Source: JBJEXX01 sp051886215 (GTDB taxonomy: Bacteria; Bacillota_I; Bacilli_A; RF39; UBA660). Taken from it: a stretch of 64,000 nucleotides of DNA. This document shows, one piece after another, positions 43,688-52,950 of the stretch; the first letter of the stretch is position 1; the number at the start of each line of letters is the position of its first letter. The notes under the pieces were generated by a model, which was given only the letters and a program-made list of their open reading frames with translations, made no database searches and was not told the origin of the DNA. The translations under genes were made by a program, and so were the position numbers. The stretch spans positions 7,144 through 71,143 of the forward strand of contig JBJEXX010000016.1 in the NCBI GenBank assembly GCA_051886215.1, written 5' to 3'.

Positions 43688-44560
43688 ATGGCTGATTTTA
43701 GAAAATATGAAACAAAAGAATTAAAACAACTTCATAAAGTTGAAATAGAAATGTTAAAAGATATAAATAAGATATGTAAAAAATATAAAATAAGCTATTT
43801 TGCGTTAGATGGCACTGGTATTGGGGCTTTAAGACATAAAGGATTTATTCCATGGGATGATGATATTGATTTAAGATTTATAAGAGAAGATGCTTACAAA
43901 TTTAGAGAATGTGTTGAAAAAGAAATGGGAGATAAATACTATTTTATTGATAGGAATAATTCCAAACTTCCAATTACGTTCATGAAAATGTGTAAAAAAA
44001 ATACAATATTTCAAGATGATGATGCTTATTTACTAAATGAAGAGGTAGGTATATTTGTAGATATTTTTCCAATGGATTATGTATCTGATGATAAAAAGAC
44101 CAGGGAAAAACAATTAGGAAAATCTTGGTATTTATTTAAACTTGGAACACTTGCTTGTATAAAATCTCCTGTAATAGCTTGTCATGGATTAAAAGAAAAA
44201 TTTTATTTATTTATTTGTACAATTATGCATTATTTATTAAATATTTTAGGTTTAACGGGTAATAGATTATTTAATAAAGGGGAAAAAATTGTAGATAGAA
44301 ATAAAAAGACAAATACAATTGCTTCTTTAAATACAGTTAAAAAGAATACAAGTATTTTTGATATCAATGATATATTTCCTGTGAGAAAAGTACCTTTTGA
44401 AGATACTTATGTATATGTTCCTAAAAATGCTGAAAAATTATTGAATGAATACTTTGGAGATTTTATGAAATTGCCTCCAGAAAGAGATAGGCATAATCAC
44501 TTTCCAAGGAAACTAATATTTGATACAAGAAAGGTGGATATAAATGAAAAAAATGATTAA
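43688..44560 (+). CDS. LicD family phospho-alcohol transferase, first copy
   Basis: 290 residues from the ATG at 43688 (an in-frame TTG at 43676 is less likely). LicD proteins move phosphocholine or related phospho-alcohols from a CDP carrier to glycans. Motifs are FALDGTGIGALRHKGFIPWD, with the DDDID metal-binding cluster right after, EEVGIFVDIFPMDYV, and LLNEYFGDFMKLPPERDRHN at the C-terminus. Domain and length are typical. Overlaps the aminotransferase gene by 17 bases. A second LicD is at 46977. Confidence 0.9.
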   Translation: MADFRKYETKELKQLHKVEIEMLKDINKICKKYKISYFALDGTGIGALRHKGFIPWDDDIDLRFIREDAYKFRECVEKEMGDKYYFIDRNNSKLPITFMKMCKKNTIFQDDDAYLLNEEVGIFVDIFPMDYVSDDKKTREKQLGKSWYLFKLGTLACIKSPVIACHGLKEKFYLFICTIMHYLLNILGLTGNRLFNKGEKIVDRNKKTNTIASLNTVKKNTSIFDINDIFPVRKVPFEDTYVYVPKNAEKLLNEYFGDFMKLPPERDRHNHFPRKLIFDTRKVDINEKND

Positions 44561-45626
44561 TTTTACAGTGGGTCCTGTTCAATCAAGTGAATTGGTAAAT
44601 AATATTGGTAGTGAACAAGTTCCTTATTTTAGAACAGAAGAGTTTTCAAATTTAATGCTTGAAAATGAACGATTAATGAAAAAATTTGTTAAATCTGAAG
44701 AAGATGCGAGAGTTGTTTTTATTACTGGATCTGGTACTGCTTCAATGGAAGCAACAGTAATAAATACACTAAATGAAAATGATAGAGCTTTGATTGTTAA
44801 TGGTGGAAGTTTTGGCGCTAGATTTGTTGAATTATGTAGAATTCATAATATTCCTTATGATGATATTAAACTAGATTTAGGTTGCCCATTGACTAAAGAA
44901 ATATTAAGCAATTATGATGGGAAAAAATATACGGCTTTTTTAGTTAATTTAGATGAAACTTCAACGGGAGTATTATATGATTTAGATATTATTAGCGAAT
45001 TTTGTCAGAAAAATAATATATTCTTAATAGTAGATGCAATTAGCGCATTTCTTGCTGATGAAATTAATATGGCTGATAAAAAAATAGATGTTTTAATAAC
45101 TGGATCACAGAAAGCACTCGCTTGTCCTCCTGGTATTTCTATTATTGTTTTATCGAATAATGCTTTAGATAGAGTTAGTAGAATTGATTCTAAGAGTATG
45201 TATTTTGATTTGAAGAGTGCATTGAAAAATGGAGAAAGAGGACAAACTCCATTTACACCAGCTGTTGGAATATTAAGACAAATAAATGCAAGATTAAATG
45301 ATATAGATCAAAATGGTGGAGTAGATAAGGAAGTAGAAAAAACTCATGAGCTAGCATTATATTTTAGAGAAAAAATAAAAAATTTGCCACTAAAAATGGT
45401 AACAGTTTCACCGACAAATGCAGTTACAAGTTTATATTCTTTGAATAATAGAGCCTATGATACATTTTTGTATTTGAAAGATAATTGTAATATTTGGATT
45501 TGTCCTAATGGAGGAGACCTAAAAGATAAAGTATTTAGAGTTGGACATATAGGATGTTTAACTAAGAAACATTATGATTATCTAATAGAAAAATTAAATG
45601 AATTAAATAATAAAGGATTGTTATAA
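44544..45626 (+). CDS. class V PLP aminotransferase (AEP/alanine-glyoxylate type)
   Basis: 360 residues. NFTVGPVQSS, FITGSGTASMEATVIN, NGGSFGARFVE, VDAISAFLADEI and the PLP-lysine segment TGSQKALACPPG match the group containing PhnW (2-aminoethylphosphonate transaminase) and alanine-glyoxylate transaminase. No phosphonate synthesis genes (PEP mutase, decarboxylase) are in the window, so phosphonate may not be the substrate. Gene order licD, this gene, cytidylyltransferase-dehydrogenase, licD suggests it sets the amino group of a molecule later activated with CTP and put on the glycan. Substrate is unknown. Confidence 0.8.
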   Translation: MKKMINFTVGPVQSSELVNNIGSEQVPYFRTEEFSNLMLENERLMKKFVKSEEDARVVFITGSGTASMEATVINTLNENDRALIVNGGSFGARFVELCRIHNIPYDDIKLDLGCPLTKEILSNYDGKKYTAFLVNLDETSTGVLYDLDIISEFCQKNNIFLIVDAISAFLADEINMADKKIDVLITGSQKALACPPGISIIVLSNNALDRVSRIDSKSMYFDLKSALKNGERGQTPFTPAVGILRQINARLNDIDQNGGVDKEVEKTHELALYFREKIKNLPLKMVTVSPTNAVTSLYSLNNRAYDTFLYLKDNCNIWICPNGGDLKDKVFRVGHIGCLTKKHYDYLIEKLNELNNKGLL

Positions 45627-45627
45627 T

Positions 45628-46968
45628 ATGAAAAAAGTAATTACATACGGCACATATGATTTATTGCATCATGGTCATATAAGATTATTAGAAAGAGCAA
45701 AGCAATTGGGTGATTATTTGATAGTTGGAGTTACATCTGAAGATTTTGATAAAAAAAGAGGTAAAATTAATGTACAACAATCATTAATGGAGCGTGTTAA
45801 AGCAGTAAAAGAAACGGGATTAGCAGATGAAATAATTATTGAAGAATACGAAGGACAAAAAATAGATGATATAATTAAGTACGGAATTGATGTATTTACA
45901 GTGGGTTCTGATTGGAAAGGATATTTTGATTATTTAAGCGAATATTGTGAAGTGATTTATTTAGATAGAACAAAAGGTATTTCAAGCACTGAACTTAGGA
46001 GTTCTGTTAAGCCTTTAAGCATAGGAGCCTTAGGATATTCATCTTTAATAAAAAAGATCATAAAAGAAATATCTTATGTTAATGGAGTTGAGATTACTCA
46101 TATCTTATCAAATGATAAATCTCTTAAAAAGAATTTAAAAGGAAATATAAAATTTTCTAAAACGTATGGTGATTTGCTAAAAAGTGTTGATGCTGTATAT
46201 GTCGCAGAAAATCCCAAAAATCATTATGAGATAATTAAAAAAGCTTTATTAAATAAAAAACATGTTTTATATGAATCTCCATTAGTTTTATCAAGAAAAG
46301 AATGTGATGAACTATTTACTATAGCCAAAAAAAATAATCTAGTACTTATGGAAGCAATTAAAACATTATATTCTCAGGCTTATAACAGATTAATATTGCT
46401 TGCTAAATCAGGAACTATTGGAAAAGTTGTTTCGGTAGACGTGACTTGTACAAGTTTAAAACAATTAAATGAAATAGGTTATGAAAATATAACTGATTAT
46501 CAAAATAGTATTTGTGCTTGGGGTCCTATAGCACTTCTTCCTATATTACATTTATTAGGAACAAACTACGAATCTAAAAAAATTGAGTCATTTTATTTGG
46601 ATAAAAATTCAGATTTTGATTTATTTACAAAAATTAATTTTTCTTATGAAAAAGCAGTAGCATCAATAAAAGTAGGTAAGGGTGTTAAATCAGAAGGAGA
46701 ATTAATAATATCGGGAACAAAGGGATATATATACGTTCCTTCTCCATGGTGGAAAACTGATTATTTTGAAATAAGATATGAAGATCAAAATGATACTAAA
46801 AGATATTTTTATAATCTTGATGGTGAAGGTATTAGAAATGAATTAGTTACTTTTAGTAAGACTATTAAAAGTGGGCAACCTAATTATTTAATAGATAATA
46901 AAATATCTAAAGCAATTGTTTCTGTTATTGAAGATTGTTATAGAAATAAAGATAAAAAAGAATTGTAG
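45628..46968 (+). CDS. fusion of TagD-type cytidylyltransferase and Gfo/Idh/MocA-type dehydrogenase
   Basis: 446 residues. Residues 1-132 are a glycerol-3-phosphate cytidylyltransferase-like domain: ITYGTYDLLHHGHIRLLERA with the HxGH site, a VGSDWKGYFDYL segment, and the IIYLDRTKGISSTELR-type end (RTKGISSTELR). From about 137 comes a Gfo/Idh/MocA oxidoreductase fold (SIGALGYSSLIKKIIKE; NPKNHYEIIKKALLNKKHVL). Where this family has EKP, this protein has YESPL, so the usual lysine is Ser. It starts one base after the aminotransferase stop. The fusion implies that a redox step and CTP activation act on the same metabolite or on consecutive ones. The product is not known. Confidence 0.8.
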   Translation: MKKVITYGTYDLLHHGHIRLLERAKQLGDYLIVGVTSEDFDKKRGKINVQQSLMERVKAVKETGLADEIIIEEYEGQKIDDIIKYGIDVFTVGSDWKGYFDYLSEYCEVIYLDRTKGISSTELRSSVKPLSIGALGYSSLIKKIIKEISYVNGVEITHILSNDKSLKKNLKGNIKFSKTYGDLLKSVDAVYVAENPKNHYEIIKKALLNKKHVLYESPLVLSRKECDELFTIAKKNNLVLMEAIKTLYSQAYNRLILLAKSGTIGKVVSVDVTCTSLKQLNEIGYENITDYQNSICAWGPIALLPILHLLGTNYESKKIESFYLDKNSDFDLFTKINFSYEKAVASIKVGKGVKSEGELIISGTKGYIYVPSPWWKTDYFEIRYEDQNDTKRYFYNLDGEGIRNELVTFSKTIKSGQPNYLIDNKISKAIVSVIEDCYRNKDKKEL

Positions 46969-46976
46969 GAGAACTT

Positions 46977-47864
46977 ATGAAAGAAAACAAGAAAAAAGAA
47001 TTATCTAAAGAACAATTTAGAAAGATGCAATTAGTACAATTAGATATGTTGGTTGATTTTGATAGAGTATGTCGTAAAAATAAAATTAATTATGTAATAT
47101 TTGGTGGTACTATGCTTGGTGCTATTCGTCATAAGGGGTATATACCATGGGATGATGATGCGGATATTGCAATGTTGAGAGAAGATTATGAAAAATTTAA
47201 AAAACATATGAATGAATTAGATTCTAATATTTGTTATTTTCAGGATAATACAACTGATCCATATTATAGATGGGGATATGGTAAATTGAGAAGAACTGGT
47301 ACAAAATACGTAAGAGTAGGACAGGAACACTTAAAATCTAAAAATGGGATATTTATAGATGTTTTTCCTATGGATGATATCCCTAAAAGTATATTTTTTC
47401 AAATTATTCAAGATGTTAAATGTTTTTGCTTAAGAAAAATATTATGGTCTGAAGTTGCAAAAGTAAATTCTAAAGGTTTTATGAAATTGTTTTATAATTT
47501 ATTATCAAAAATACGTACAGAAAAAGTATATAGAATAGTTAGTAAAATGACTTCTAAAAGTAGTAATTTAAGCCCTAATAGAGTAAGAACACTTCTATTT
47601 CCTGCAACAGGTACTTTATATAAAAAGAACCCTTTAAAGGAAAGATATGGAATGCCTAAAGAGTGGTTTATTGAAAGAAAACAGTATAATTTTGAAAATG
47701 TAAAATTATATGGAACAAAAGATTATGATACAATTTTAAAATATATTTATGGAGATTATATGAAACTTCCTGATGAAGATAAGAGGGAGCCACATTCTCC
47801 ATTTTCAGAAATATCATTTCCTAAAAATTATAGAGGTGGAAAAAATGATAAAAAAAATAACTAA
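46977..47864 (+). CDS. LicD family phospho-alcohol transferase, second copy
   Basis: 295 residues with YVIFGGTMLGAIRHKGYIPW followed by the DDDAD metal cluster, NGIFIDVFPMDDIP and the C-terminal YGDYMKLPDEDKREPH. It is more like ordinary LicD than the copy at 43688, so the two may act on different acceptors or add different groups. The end overlaps the acetyltransferase start by 20 bases, so translation is probably coupled. Confidence 0.9.
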   Translation: MKENKKKELSKEQFRKMQLVQLDMLVDFDRVCRKNKINYVIFGGTMLGAIRHKGYIPWDDDADIAMLREDYEKFKKHMNELDSNICYFQDNTTDPYYRWGYGKLRRTGTKYVRVGQEHLKSKNGIFIDVFPMDDIPKSIFFQIIQDVKCFCLRKILWSEVAKVNSKGFMKLFYNLLSKIRTEKVYRIVSKMTSKSSNLSPNRVRTLLFPATGTLYKKNPLKERYGMPKEWFIERKQYNFENVKLYGTKDYDTILKYIYGDYMKLPDEDKREPHSPFSEISFPKNYRGGKNDKKNN

Positions 47865-48636
47865 AGAATCAAATGAATTAGTAGATTATATAGGTGATAA
47901 TTATTCTAAGTGTTTATATTTATATTTAGATTATGTTAAGTATGGATTGACGAATGAAAACATTAATTTTTGGACTCAATATAATAAAAATGATGAAATT
48001 ATTTCTATAATATTAATGTATTATAATGGTATGCATATTTATTCTAAAAATAAAGATATAAAGTATGATGAAATAGTTGATTTGATAAATGAACAAAAAC
48101 CTTCTGTAATATGTGCAGAGAAATTTATTATTAAAAATTTAAGTCCATTGTTTAAAGATTATGAAGTAGAATACGGGAATGTGAGAGAATTAAATAAAAT
48201 AGACATTTCATTTGATAGTAACGAGGTAATAATAGATATTTCTCAAAATGATTTAGAAAATATTACTAAATTAATATTGAGCGATGAAATGGGAAATGGA
48301 TATACTTATGATAATTTATTAGAACAAATAATAACTAGAAGAAAAGAAAAATATGGAAGAAATTATATTTTAAAAAGTGATGGTATTATAGTGGCACATG
48401 CTGGTACTGGTGCAGAAGATGATAAAGTAGCTATTGTGAATTATGTAATTACTAAAAAAGAATATAGAGGGAAGGGTTACGCTAAAAAATTAGTTGGGAA
48501 ATTATGTTTTGATTTAATAAATGAAGGAAAACGTATTTTTTTAATTAATTATTCGCAAGAATCAACTATTTTATATGATAAACTAGGATTTATGGCAGTT
48601 GAAGAGATAGGAAAACTAAATAAAGTAAATAAATAA
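47845..48636 (+). CDS. GNAT-family N-acetyltransferase
   Basis: 263 residues from the ATG at 47845 (GGTGG just upstream; the frame extends to 47773 but only through licD). The C-terminal GNAT domain (about 125-263) shows IVNYVITKKEYRGKGYAKKL, the acetyl-CoA binding RGxGxA loop, and a YDKLGFMAVEEIG end. The N-terminal half looks like a degenerate second acyltransferase domain, as in FR47-like proteins. In context it could acetylate the amino group introduced by the aminotransferase; this is inference. Confidence 0.8.
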   Translation: MIKKITKESNELVDYIGDNYSKCLYLYLDYVKYGLTNENINFWTQYNKNDEIISIILMYYNGMHIYSKNKDIKYDEIVDLINEQKPSVICAEKFIIKNLSPLFKDYEVEYGNVRELNKIDISFDSNEVIIDISQNDLENITKLILSDEMGNGYTYDNLLEQIITRRKEKYGRNYILKSDGIIVAHAGTGAEDDKVAIVNYVITKKEYRGKGYAKKLVGKLCFDLINEGKRIFLINYSQESTILYDKLGFMAVEEIGKLNKVNK

Positions 48637-48722
48637 TATATATACAAATATTCAGGATGTTTATATGAAAAAATGTAATATATTATTATCGTTTATATAT
48701 AATTTAAATTGTGATTTTGGGT

Positions 48723-48751
48723 TTGATAATTAATAAAAAAAATAGTAAAAT
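48723..48751 (+). promoter_or_regulatory. sigma-A-type promoter of the lysozyme gene
   Basis: TTGATA (48723-48728), 17-base spacer, TAAAAT (48746-48751), 28 bases before the ATG. Confidence 0.6.
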
Positions 48752-48778
48752 ATATATTGTGTAAAATTAGGTGATATT

Positions 48779-51379
48779 ATGAAACGAACTCATATAAAAA
48801 TATTATTATTTATTTTATTTATATCAGCGTTATTTTTTTCAACTAACTATAAAGTTAGCGCAATTAATGATGTTAGTGTAAGTTATAGTACGCATATACA
48901 AAATATCGGATGGCAAAATTATAGAAGAGATGGTGCTACAAGTGGAACAAGTGGGAAGTCTCTTAGGTTGGAAGGAATTAAGATAGTTTTATCTAATTCA
49001 TTATATACAGGAGGCATAGAATACAAAACTCATATACAAAATATTGGATGGGAAAATTCTTGGAAAAATGATGGAAAAATGGCTGGTACTAGTGGAAAGT
49101 CTCTTAGACTTGAAGCAATAAAAATAAAATTATATGGTAAAATATCTGATTATTATGATGTATATTATAGAGTGCATGTTCAAAACTTTGGATGGTTAGG
49201 CTGGGCTAAAAATGGTGAAAATGCTGGTACTGCGGGATATGCTTATAGACTAGAAGCAATTGAAATAAAATTGGTCAAAAAAGGTGAAAATCCACCAATG
49301 TCTTCATCAGATTCATATATTCAAAGGTATGTATCATATCAGACGCATATTCAAAATGTTGGATGGCAAGTAAATAAATATGATGGTGGTACTAGTGGAA
49401 CAAGTGAAAAATCATTAAGATTGGAAGCAATAAAAATAAAGTTATCAAATCAAGAATATTCTGGAAATATAGAATATCAAACTCATATTCAAAACATTGG
49501 ATGGGAATCATCTTGGAAAAAAAATGGTGAAATGAGTGGAACAAGTGGAAAATCATTAAGATTGGAAGCAATAAGAATAAAACTAACAGGGGAAATGTCT
49601 GAATATTATGATGTATATTATAGGGTACATGCTCAAAACTTTGGATGGCTTGGATGGGCTAAAAATGGAGACCCTGCTGGAACTCAAAGTTATGCATATA
49701 GACTTGAGGCAATAGAAATTAAATTAGTAAAAAAAGGTGAAGATGGGCCTTATAGTACTATAAAGCCATTTTATAAAAAATTAATTTCATATCAAAGTTA
49801 TATATCTGGTAAAGGCTATTCTTCATTTACTCAAGATGGTAAAACATCTGGAGTTATTGGTAATAGATTAGAAGGTTTTAAAATAAAAATGGTTCAGACT
49901 GATTATAAAGGATTATTGCAGTATTCTTCTTATGTAGAAAATGAAGGTTGGCAAGATTACGTAAGTGAAAATAATTTTAGTGGAACAATTGGTCAAAATA
50001 AAAAAATCGAAGCTATAAAGGTTAATTTAATCGGAGATGTTTGTAATTATTATGATTTATATTATAGAGTATTTATTTCTAATATAGGGTGGCTAAGTTG
50101 GACTTCAAATGATAAACAAACAGGTAATATTGGATTTGGAAATAGAATAGAAGCTATAGAAGTTAAGCTTGTAGAAAAGAATGAAATTGTTGAAATTGAT
50201 GAAAATAATATATATAAAGAAAATGATTTAAAAGTAATGTATTCTTCATATATTCAAAACTCAACATGGCAACAAGAGGTTGAAAATGAAGAAATTAGTG
50301 GAACTACAGGTCTATCAAAAAGAATAGAAGCTATTAAAATTTCTTTAAATAAAAAGACAATTAAAGGAAATATAGAATATAGTACACACTTGTCCAATAT
50401 AGGATGGACTTCTTTTGTAAAAGATGGAATTGCTTCAAATAGTACTAATAATAGAATAGAAGCTATCAAAATAAAATTAACTGGAGATATAGAACAGCAT
50501 TATGATATTTATTATAGAGTACATGTATCTAATATAGGATGGATGGGTTGGACAAAAAATGGAGAACCTGCAGGTACCACTGGGGAAGCAAGAACTATCG
50601 AAGCTTATCAGATATCATTAGTAAAAAAAGGAGAAGAATTTCTTGGAGATACTACTAATTCCTATTTAGAGGCAAAGTGGATTACAGAAGCTGATGGTAA
50701 TAGATATTTTTATAATATATATGGTACAAAAGTAACAGGAGACTATATTATTAATGGAAAAACATATTATTTTGGTCCAACCGGGATATATTTAGGAAAT
50801 TCCAAATTAAAAGTAATAGATGTTTCTTCTTATCAAGGGAATATTGATTGGTCTAGAGTTGCTAGTAGTGGAATTTATGGAGTTATTTTAAGACTAACTA
50901 CGTCTTGCAATCCTAGATACGAAGATTCTAAATTTTCAACTTATATAGAAGAAGTTAAGAAATATAATATACCATATGGTATATATGTATATAGCTACGC
51001 AACAAGTTATTCAGATGGGCAATGTTATGGAAGTTATACTAAAGATTTGATATCAAAATATAAATTAAATCCAATTTTAGGAATATATTTTGATATGGAA
51101 GAAACGATAGAAAACGGCAAGACAATAACTACTGCTCAATATACAGATGCATTTAATGGATTTAAATCATATATAAATAATGCTAAAATTTATACATATT
51201 TAAATCTAGCCAATGGTGCCATGAATACTGAATATTTAAGAAGTTATATAACTTGGATAGCTCAGTGGGATGTATCTAAAACTAGTTATACTGGAAACTA
51301 TGATATGTGGCAGTATTCATCTAAAGGACAAATACCAGGTATAATTGGTAATGTAGATATGAATTATTTATATAAATAG
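48779..51379 (+). CDS. secreted GH25 lysozyme with twelve ChW repeats
   Basis: 866 residues. A signal peptide (about 1-29) is followed by twelve ChW (clostridial hydrophobic, with conserved Trp) repeats at about 34-615, in four sets of three; then one choline-binding-like repeat (about 630-670, GNRYFYNIYGTKVTGDY, GKTYYFGPTG) and a GH25 domain (about 680-866). The lysozyme has VIDVSSYQGNIDWS at its start, YFDMEE as acidic active site, AQWDVS and the DMWQYSSKG tail. GH25 enzymes cut the beta-1,4 MurNAc-GlcNAc bond. ChW and choline-type repeats would hold it on decorated wall glycans, which fits the LicD genes just upstream. Confidence 0.9.
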   Translation: MKRTHIKILLFILFISALFFSTNYKVSAINDVSVSYSTHIQNIGWQNYRRDGATSGTSGKSLRLEGIKIVLSNSLYTGGIEYKTHIQNIGWENSWKNDGKMAGTSGKSLRLEAIKIKLYGKISDYYDVYYRVHVQNFGWLGWAKNGENAGTAGYAYRLEAIEIKLVKKGENPPMSSSDSYIQRYVSYQTHIQNVGWQVNKYDGGTSGTSEKSLRLEAIKIKLSNQEYSGNIEYQTHIQNIGWESSWKKNGEMSGTSGKSLRLEAIRIKLTGEMSEYYDVYYRVHAQNFGWLGWAKNGDPAGTQSYAYRLEAIEIKLVKKGEDGPYSTIKPFYKKLISYQSYISGKGYSSFTQDGKTSGVIGNRLEGFKIKMVQTDYKGLLQYSSYVENEGWQDYVSENNFSGTIGQNKKIEAIKVNLIGDVCNYYDLYYRVFISNIGWLSWTSNDKQTGNIGFGNRIEAIEVKLVEKNEIVEIDENNIYKENDLKVMYSSYIQNSTWQQEVENEEISGTTGLSKRIEAIKISLNKKTIKGNIEYSTHLSNIGWTSFVKDGIASNSTNNRIEAIKIKLTGDIEQHYDIYYRVHVSNIGWMGWTKNGEPAGTTGEARTIEAYQISLVKKGEEFLGDTTNSYLEAKWITEADGNRYFYNIYGTKVTGDYIINGKTYYFGPTGIYLGNSKLKVIDVSSYQGNIDWSRVASSGIYGVILRLTTSCNPRYEDSKFSTYIEEVKKYNIPYGIYVYSYATSYSDGQCYGSYTKDLISKYKLNPILGIYFDMEETIENGKTITTAQYTDAFNGFKSYINNAKIYTYLNLANGAMNTEYLRSYITWIAQWDVSKTSYTGNYDMWQYSSKGQIPGIIGNVDMNYLYK
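48878..50620 (+). repeat. array of twelve ChW repeats in four triplets
   Basis: Each unit is about 38-50 residues with NIGW and (K/R)LEAIKIKL-type ends. Unit order within a triplet is fixed: a YSTHIQN-type, an IEYxTHIQN-type, then a YYRVHVQN-type unit. Triplets 1 and 2 (about 48878-49285 and 49330-49740) are nearly the same, triplets 3 and 4 have diverged. Confidence 0.85.
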
Positions 51380-51400
51380 AGGCTTTGAAAGCCTTTTTTT
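51380..51400 (+). terminator. intrinsic terminator
   Basis: Stem 51380-51385 with 51389-51394, TGA loop and T tract, directly after the lysozyme stop. Confidence 0.85.
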
Positions 51401-51409
51401 ATATTTCTT

Positions 51410-51436
51410 TTGTAATTTATAAATATATGTTATAAT
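51410..51436 (+). promoter_or_regulatory. promoter of the dTDP-rhamnose operon
   Basis: TTGTAA (51410-51415), 15-base spacer, extended -10 TGTTATAAT (TATAAT 51431-51436). Confidence 0.55.
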
Positions 51437-51454
51437 GATATTGGAGGTTATATA

Positions 51455-52339
51455 ATGAAAGGAATTATATTAGCTGGAGGGTCTGGAACTAGACTTTATC
51501 CAATTACAAAAGGTATTAGTAAACAATTAATGCCAATTTATGATAAACCTATGATTTATTATCCGCTTGCAACTTTAATGCAAGCAGGAATAAAGGAAAT
51601 ATTGGTCATTACTACTCCTGAAGATCAACCGGGTTTTAAAAGATTATTAAAGGATGGAAGTGATTTCGGGATAGAAATCAGTTATGTTGTACAACCATCA
51701 CCAGATGGCCTTGCACAAGCTTTTATCTTAGGAGAAGAATTTATTGGAGATGATTCATGTGCTATGGTTCTTGGGGATAACATTTTCTTTGGTAATGGAT
51801 TCGAAAAGCTTTTAGAAAACGCAAAAGAAAGTGCAGATGAAGGTAATGCTACAATATTCGGTTTCCAAGTTCATGATCCAGAAAGATTTGGAATTATGGA
51901 AATTGATAAAGATAATAATGTATTATCTGTTGAAGAAAAACCACAAAAACCAAAATCTGATTATGCTATTACAGGATTATATTTTTATCCTAAGGGAGTA
52001 ACAAAAAAAGCAAAAGAAGTTAAACCTTCTGCAAGAGGTGAACTTGAAATTACTACATTAAATGATATGTACTTAAAAGATGGGGTATTAAAAGCTGAAT
52101 TATTAGGAGAGGGATATACTTGGTTTGATACAGGTACTTTTGAATCTATGATGGAAGCTGCTGACTTGATTAGATCTATTGAGAAAAATAGTGGAAAAGT
52201 TATTAGTAGTCCTGAAGCTATTTCATTTAAAAAAGGATGGTTATCAAAAGAAAAAATGAAAGAAGTTGGAGAACTTCATAAAAAGAATACTTATGGGGAA
52301 TATTTATTAAAACTATTAGAAAAAGAAGGTGTAAAATAA
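51455..52339 (+). CDS. rmlA: glucose-1-phosphate thymidylyltransferase
   Basis: 294 residues. Joins dTTP and glucose-1-phosphate to dTDP-glucose, the first step to dTDP-L-rhamnose. It opens with KGIILAGGSGTRLYPITKGI, the nucleotide-binding pattern, then QLMPIYDKPMIYYPL, GDNIFFG, VEEKPQKPKSDYAITGLYFY and WFDTGTFESM. Full length. It leads a four-gene operon in the order A, C, D, B; the stop overlaps rmlC by one base. Confidence 0.96.
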   Translation: MKGIILAGGSGTRLYPITKGISKQLMPIYDKPMIYYPLATLMQAGIKEILVITTPEDQPGFKRLLKDGSDFGIEISYVVQPSPDGLAQAFILGEEFIGDDSCAMVLGDNIFFGNGFEKLLENAKESADEGNATIFGFQVHDPERFGIMEIDKDNNVLSVEEKPQKPKSDYAITGLYFYPKGVTKKAKEVKPSARGELEITTLNDMYLKDGVLKAELLGEGYTWFDTGTFESMMEAADLIRSIEKNSGKVISSPEAISFKKGWLSKEKMKEVGELHKKNTYGEYLLKLLEKEGVK

Positions 52340-52950
52340 TGATACAAATTAATAAGAAAGAAACAAATTTAAAAGATTGTTATGTATTAACTCCAACTGC
52401 TTATGGAGATGATAGAGGATATTTTTGCCCTTTCTTTAAACAAGAAGATTTAGAAGAATTAGGAATTAAATTTGAAGGAGTTGTACAAGCAAATCGCTCA
52501 AAAAGCTCAAAAGGAGTTGTACGTGGACTTCACTTTCAAAAAAATCCAAAATGTCAGGCTAAAATAGTTGAAGTTGTATCAGGCTCTGCAATTGATGTTG
52601 TTGTTGATATTAGAGAAGGATCTCCAACATATGGTCAATATACAACATTATTATTAAAACCGTTTTCAAAAGATGATCCAGAAAGTGGTAAACAGTTATT
52701 TGTTCCTCGTGGTTTTGCGCATGGTTTTATTAGTTTAGAAGATGATACAGTATTTCAATATTTAATTGATAATGATTATTCTAATGAACATGAAGGTGGA
52801 ATTTTATGGAATGATAAAGAACTAAATATTCCTTGGGAAGAAATGTTTGAAAAATATGGTATTACGGAACCAAACTTATCTGATAAAGATCAAAAACATT
52901 TAGTACTTTCTAAAAGTCCAAAATATTTTACTTATAAGGAGAATAAATAA
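52339..52950 (+). CDS. rmlC: dTDP-4-dehydrorhamnose 3,5-epimerase
   Basis: 203 residues, a cupin. It epimerises C3 and C5 of the 4-keto sugar, the third step of the pathway. Motifs are DDRGYFCPFF, VRGLHFQKNPKCQAKIVEV with the catalytic His, VDIREGSPTYGQY and VPRGFAHGFISLEDDTVFQY. A little longer than the usual 180-190 residues because of a C-terminal tail. The ATG overlaps the rmlA stop by one base and its own stop overlaps rmlD. Confidence 0.95.
   Translation: MIQINKKETNLKDCYVLTPTAYGDDRGYFCPFFKQEDLEELGIKFEGVVQANRSKSSKGVVRGLHFQKNPKCQAKIVEVVSGSAIDVVVDIREGSPTYGQYTTLLLKPFSKDDPESGKQLFVPRGFAHGFISLEDDTVFQYLIDNDYSNEHEGGILWNDKELNIPWEEMFEKYGITEPNLSDKDQKHLVLSKSPKYFTYKENK

Noticed and set aside
47773..47844. 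Earlier start for the acetyltransferase
   Set aside because: These codons overlap licD in another frame and GGTGG lies just before the ATG at 47845.
48665..48733. 22-codon open frame starting MKKCNILLSF
   Set aside because: It has no convincing ribosome site, overlaps the lysozyme promoter region and is too short to support.
48878..50620. CRISPR-like array
   Set aside because: The repeats are in-frame protein ChW units of about 120-150 bases without unique spacers.
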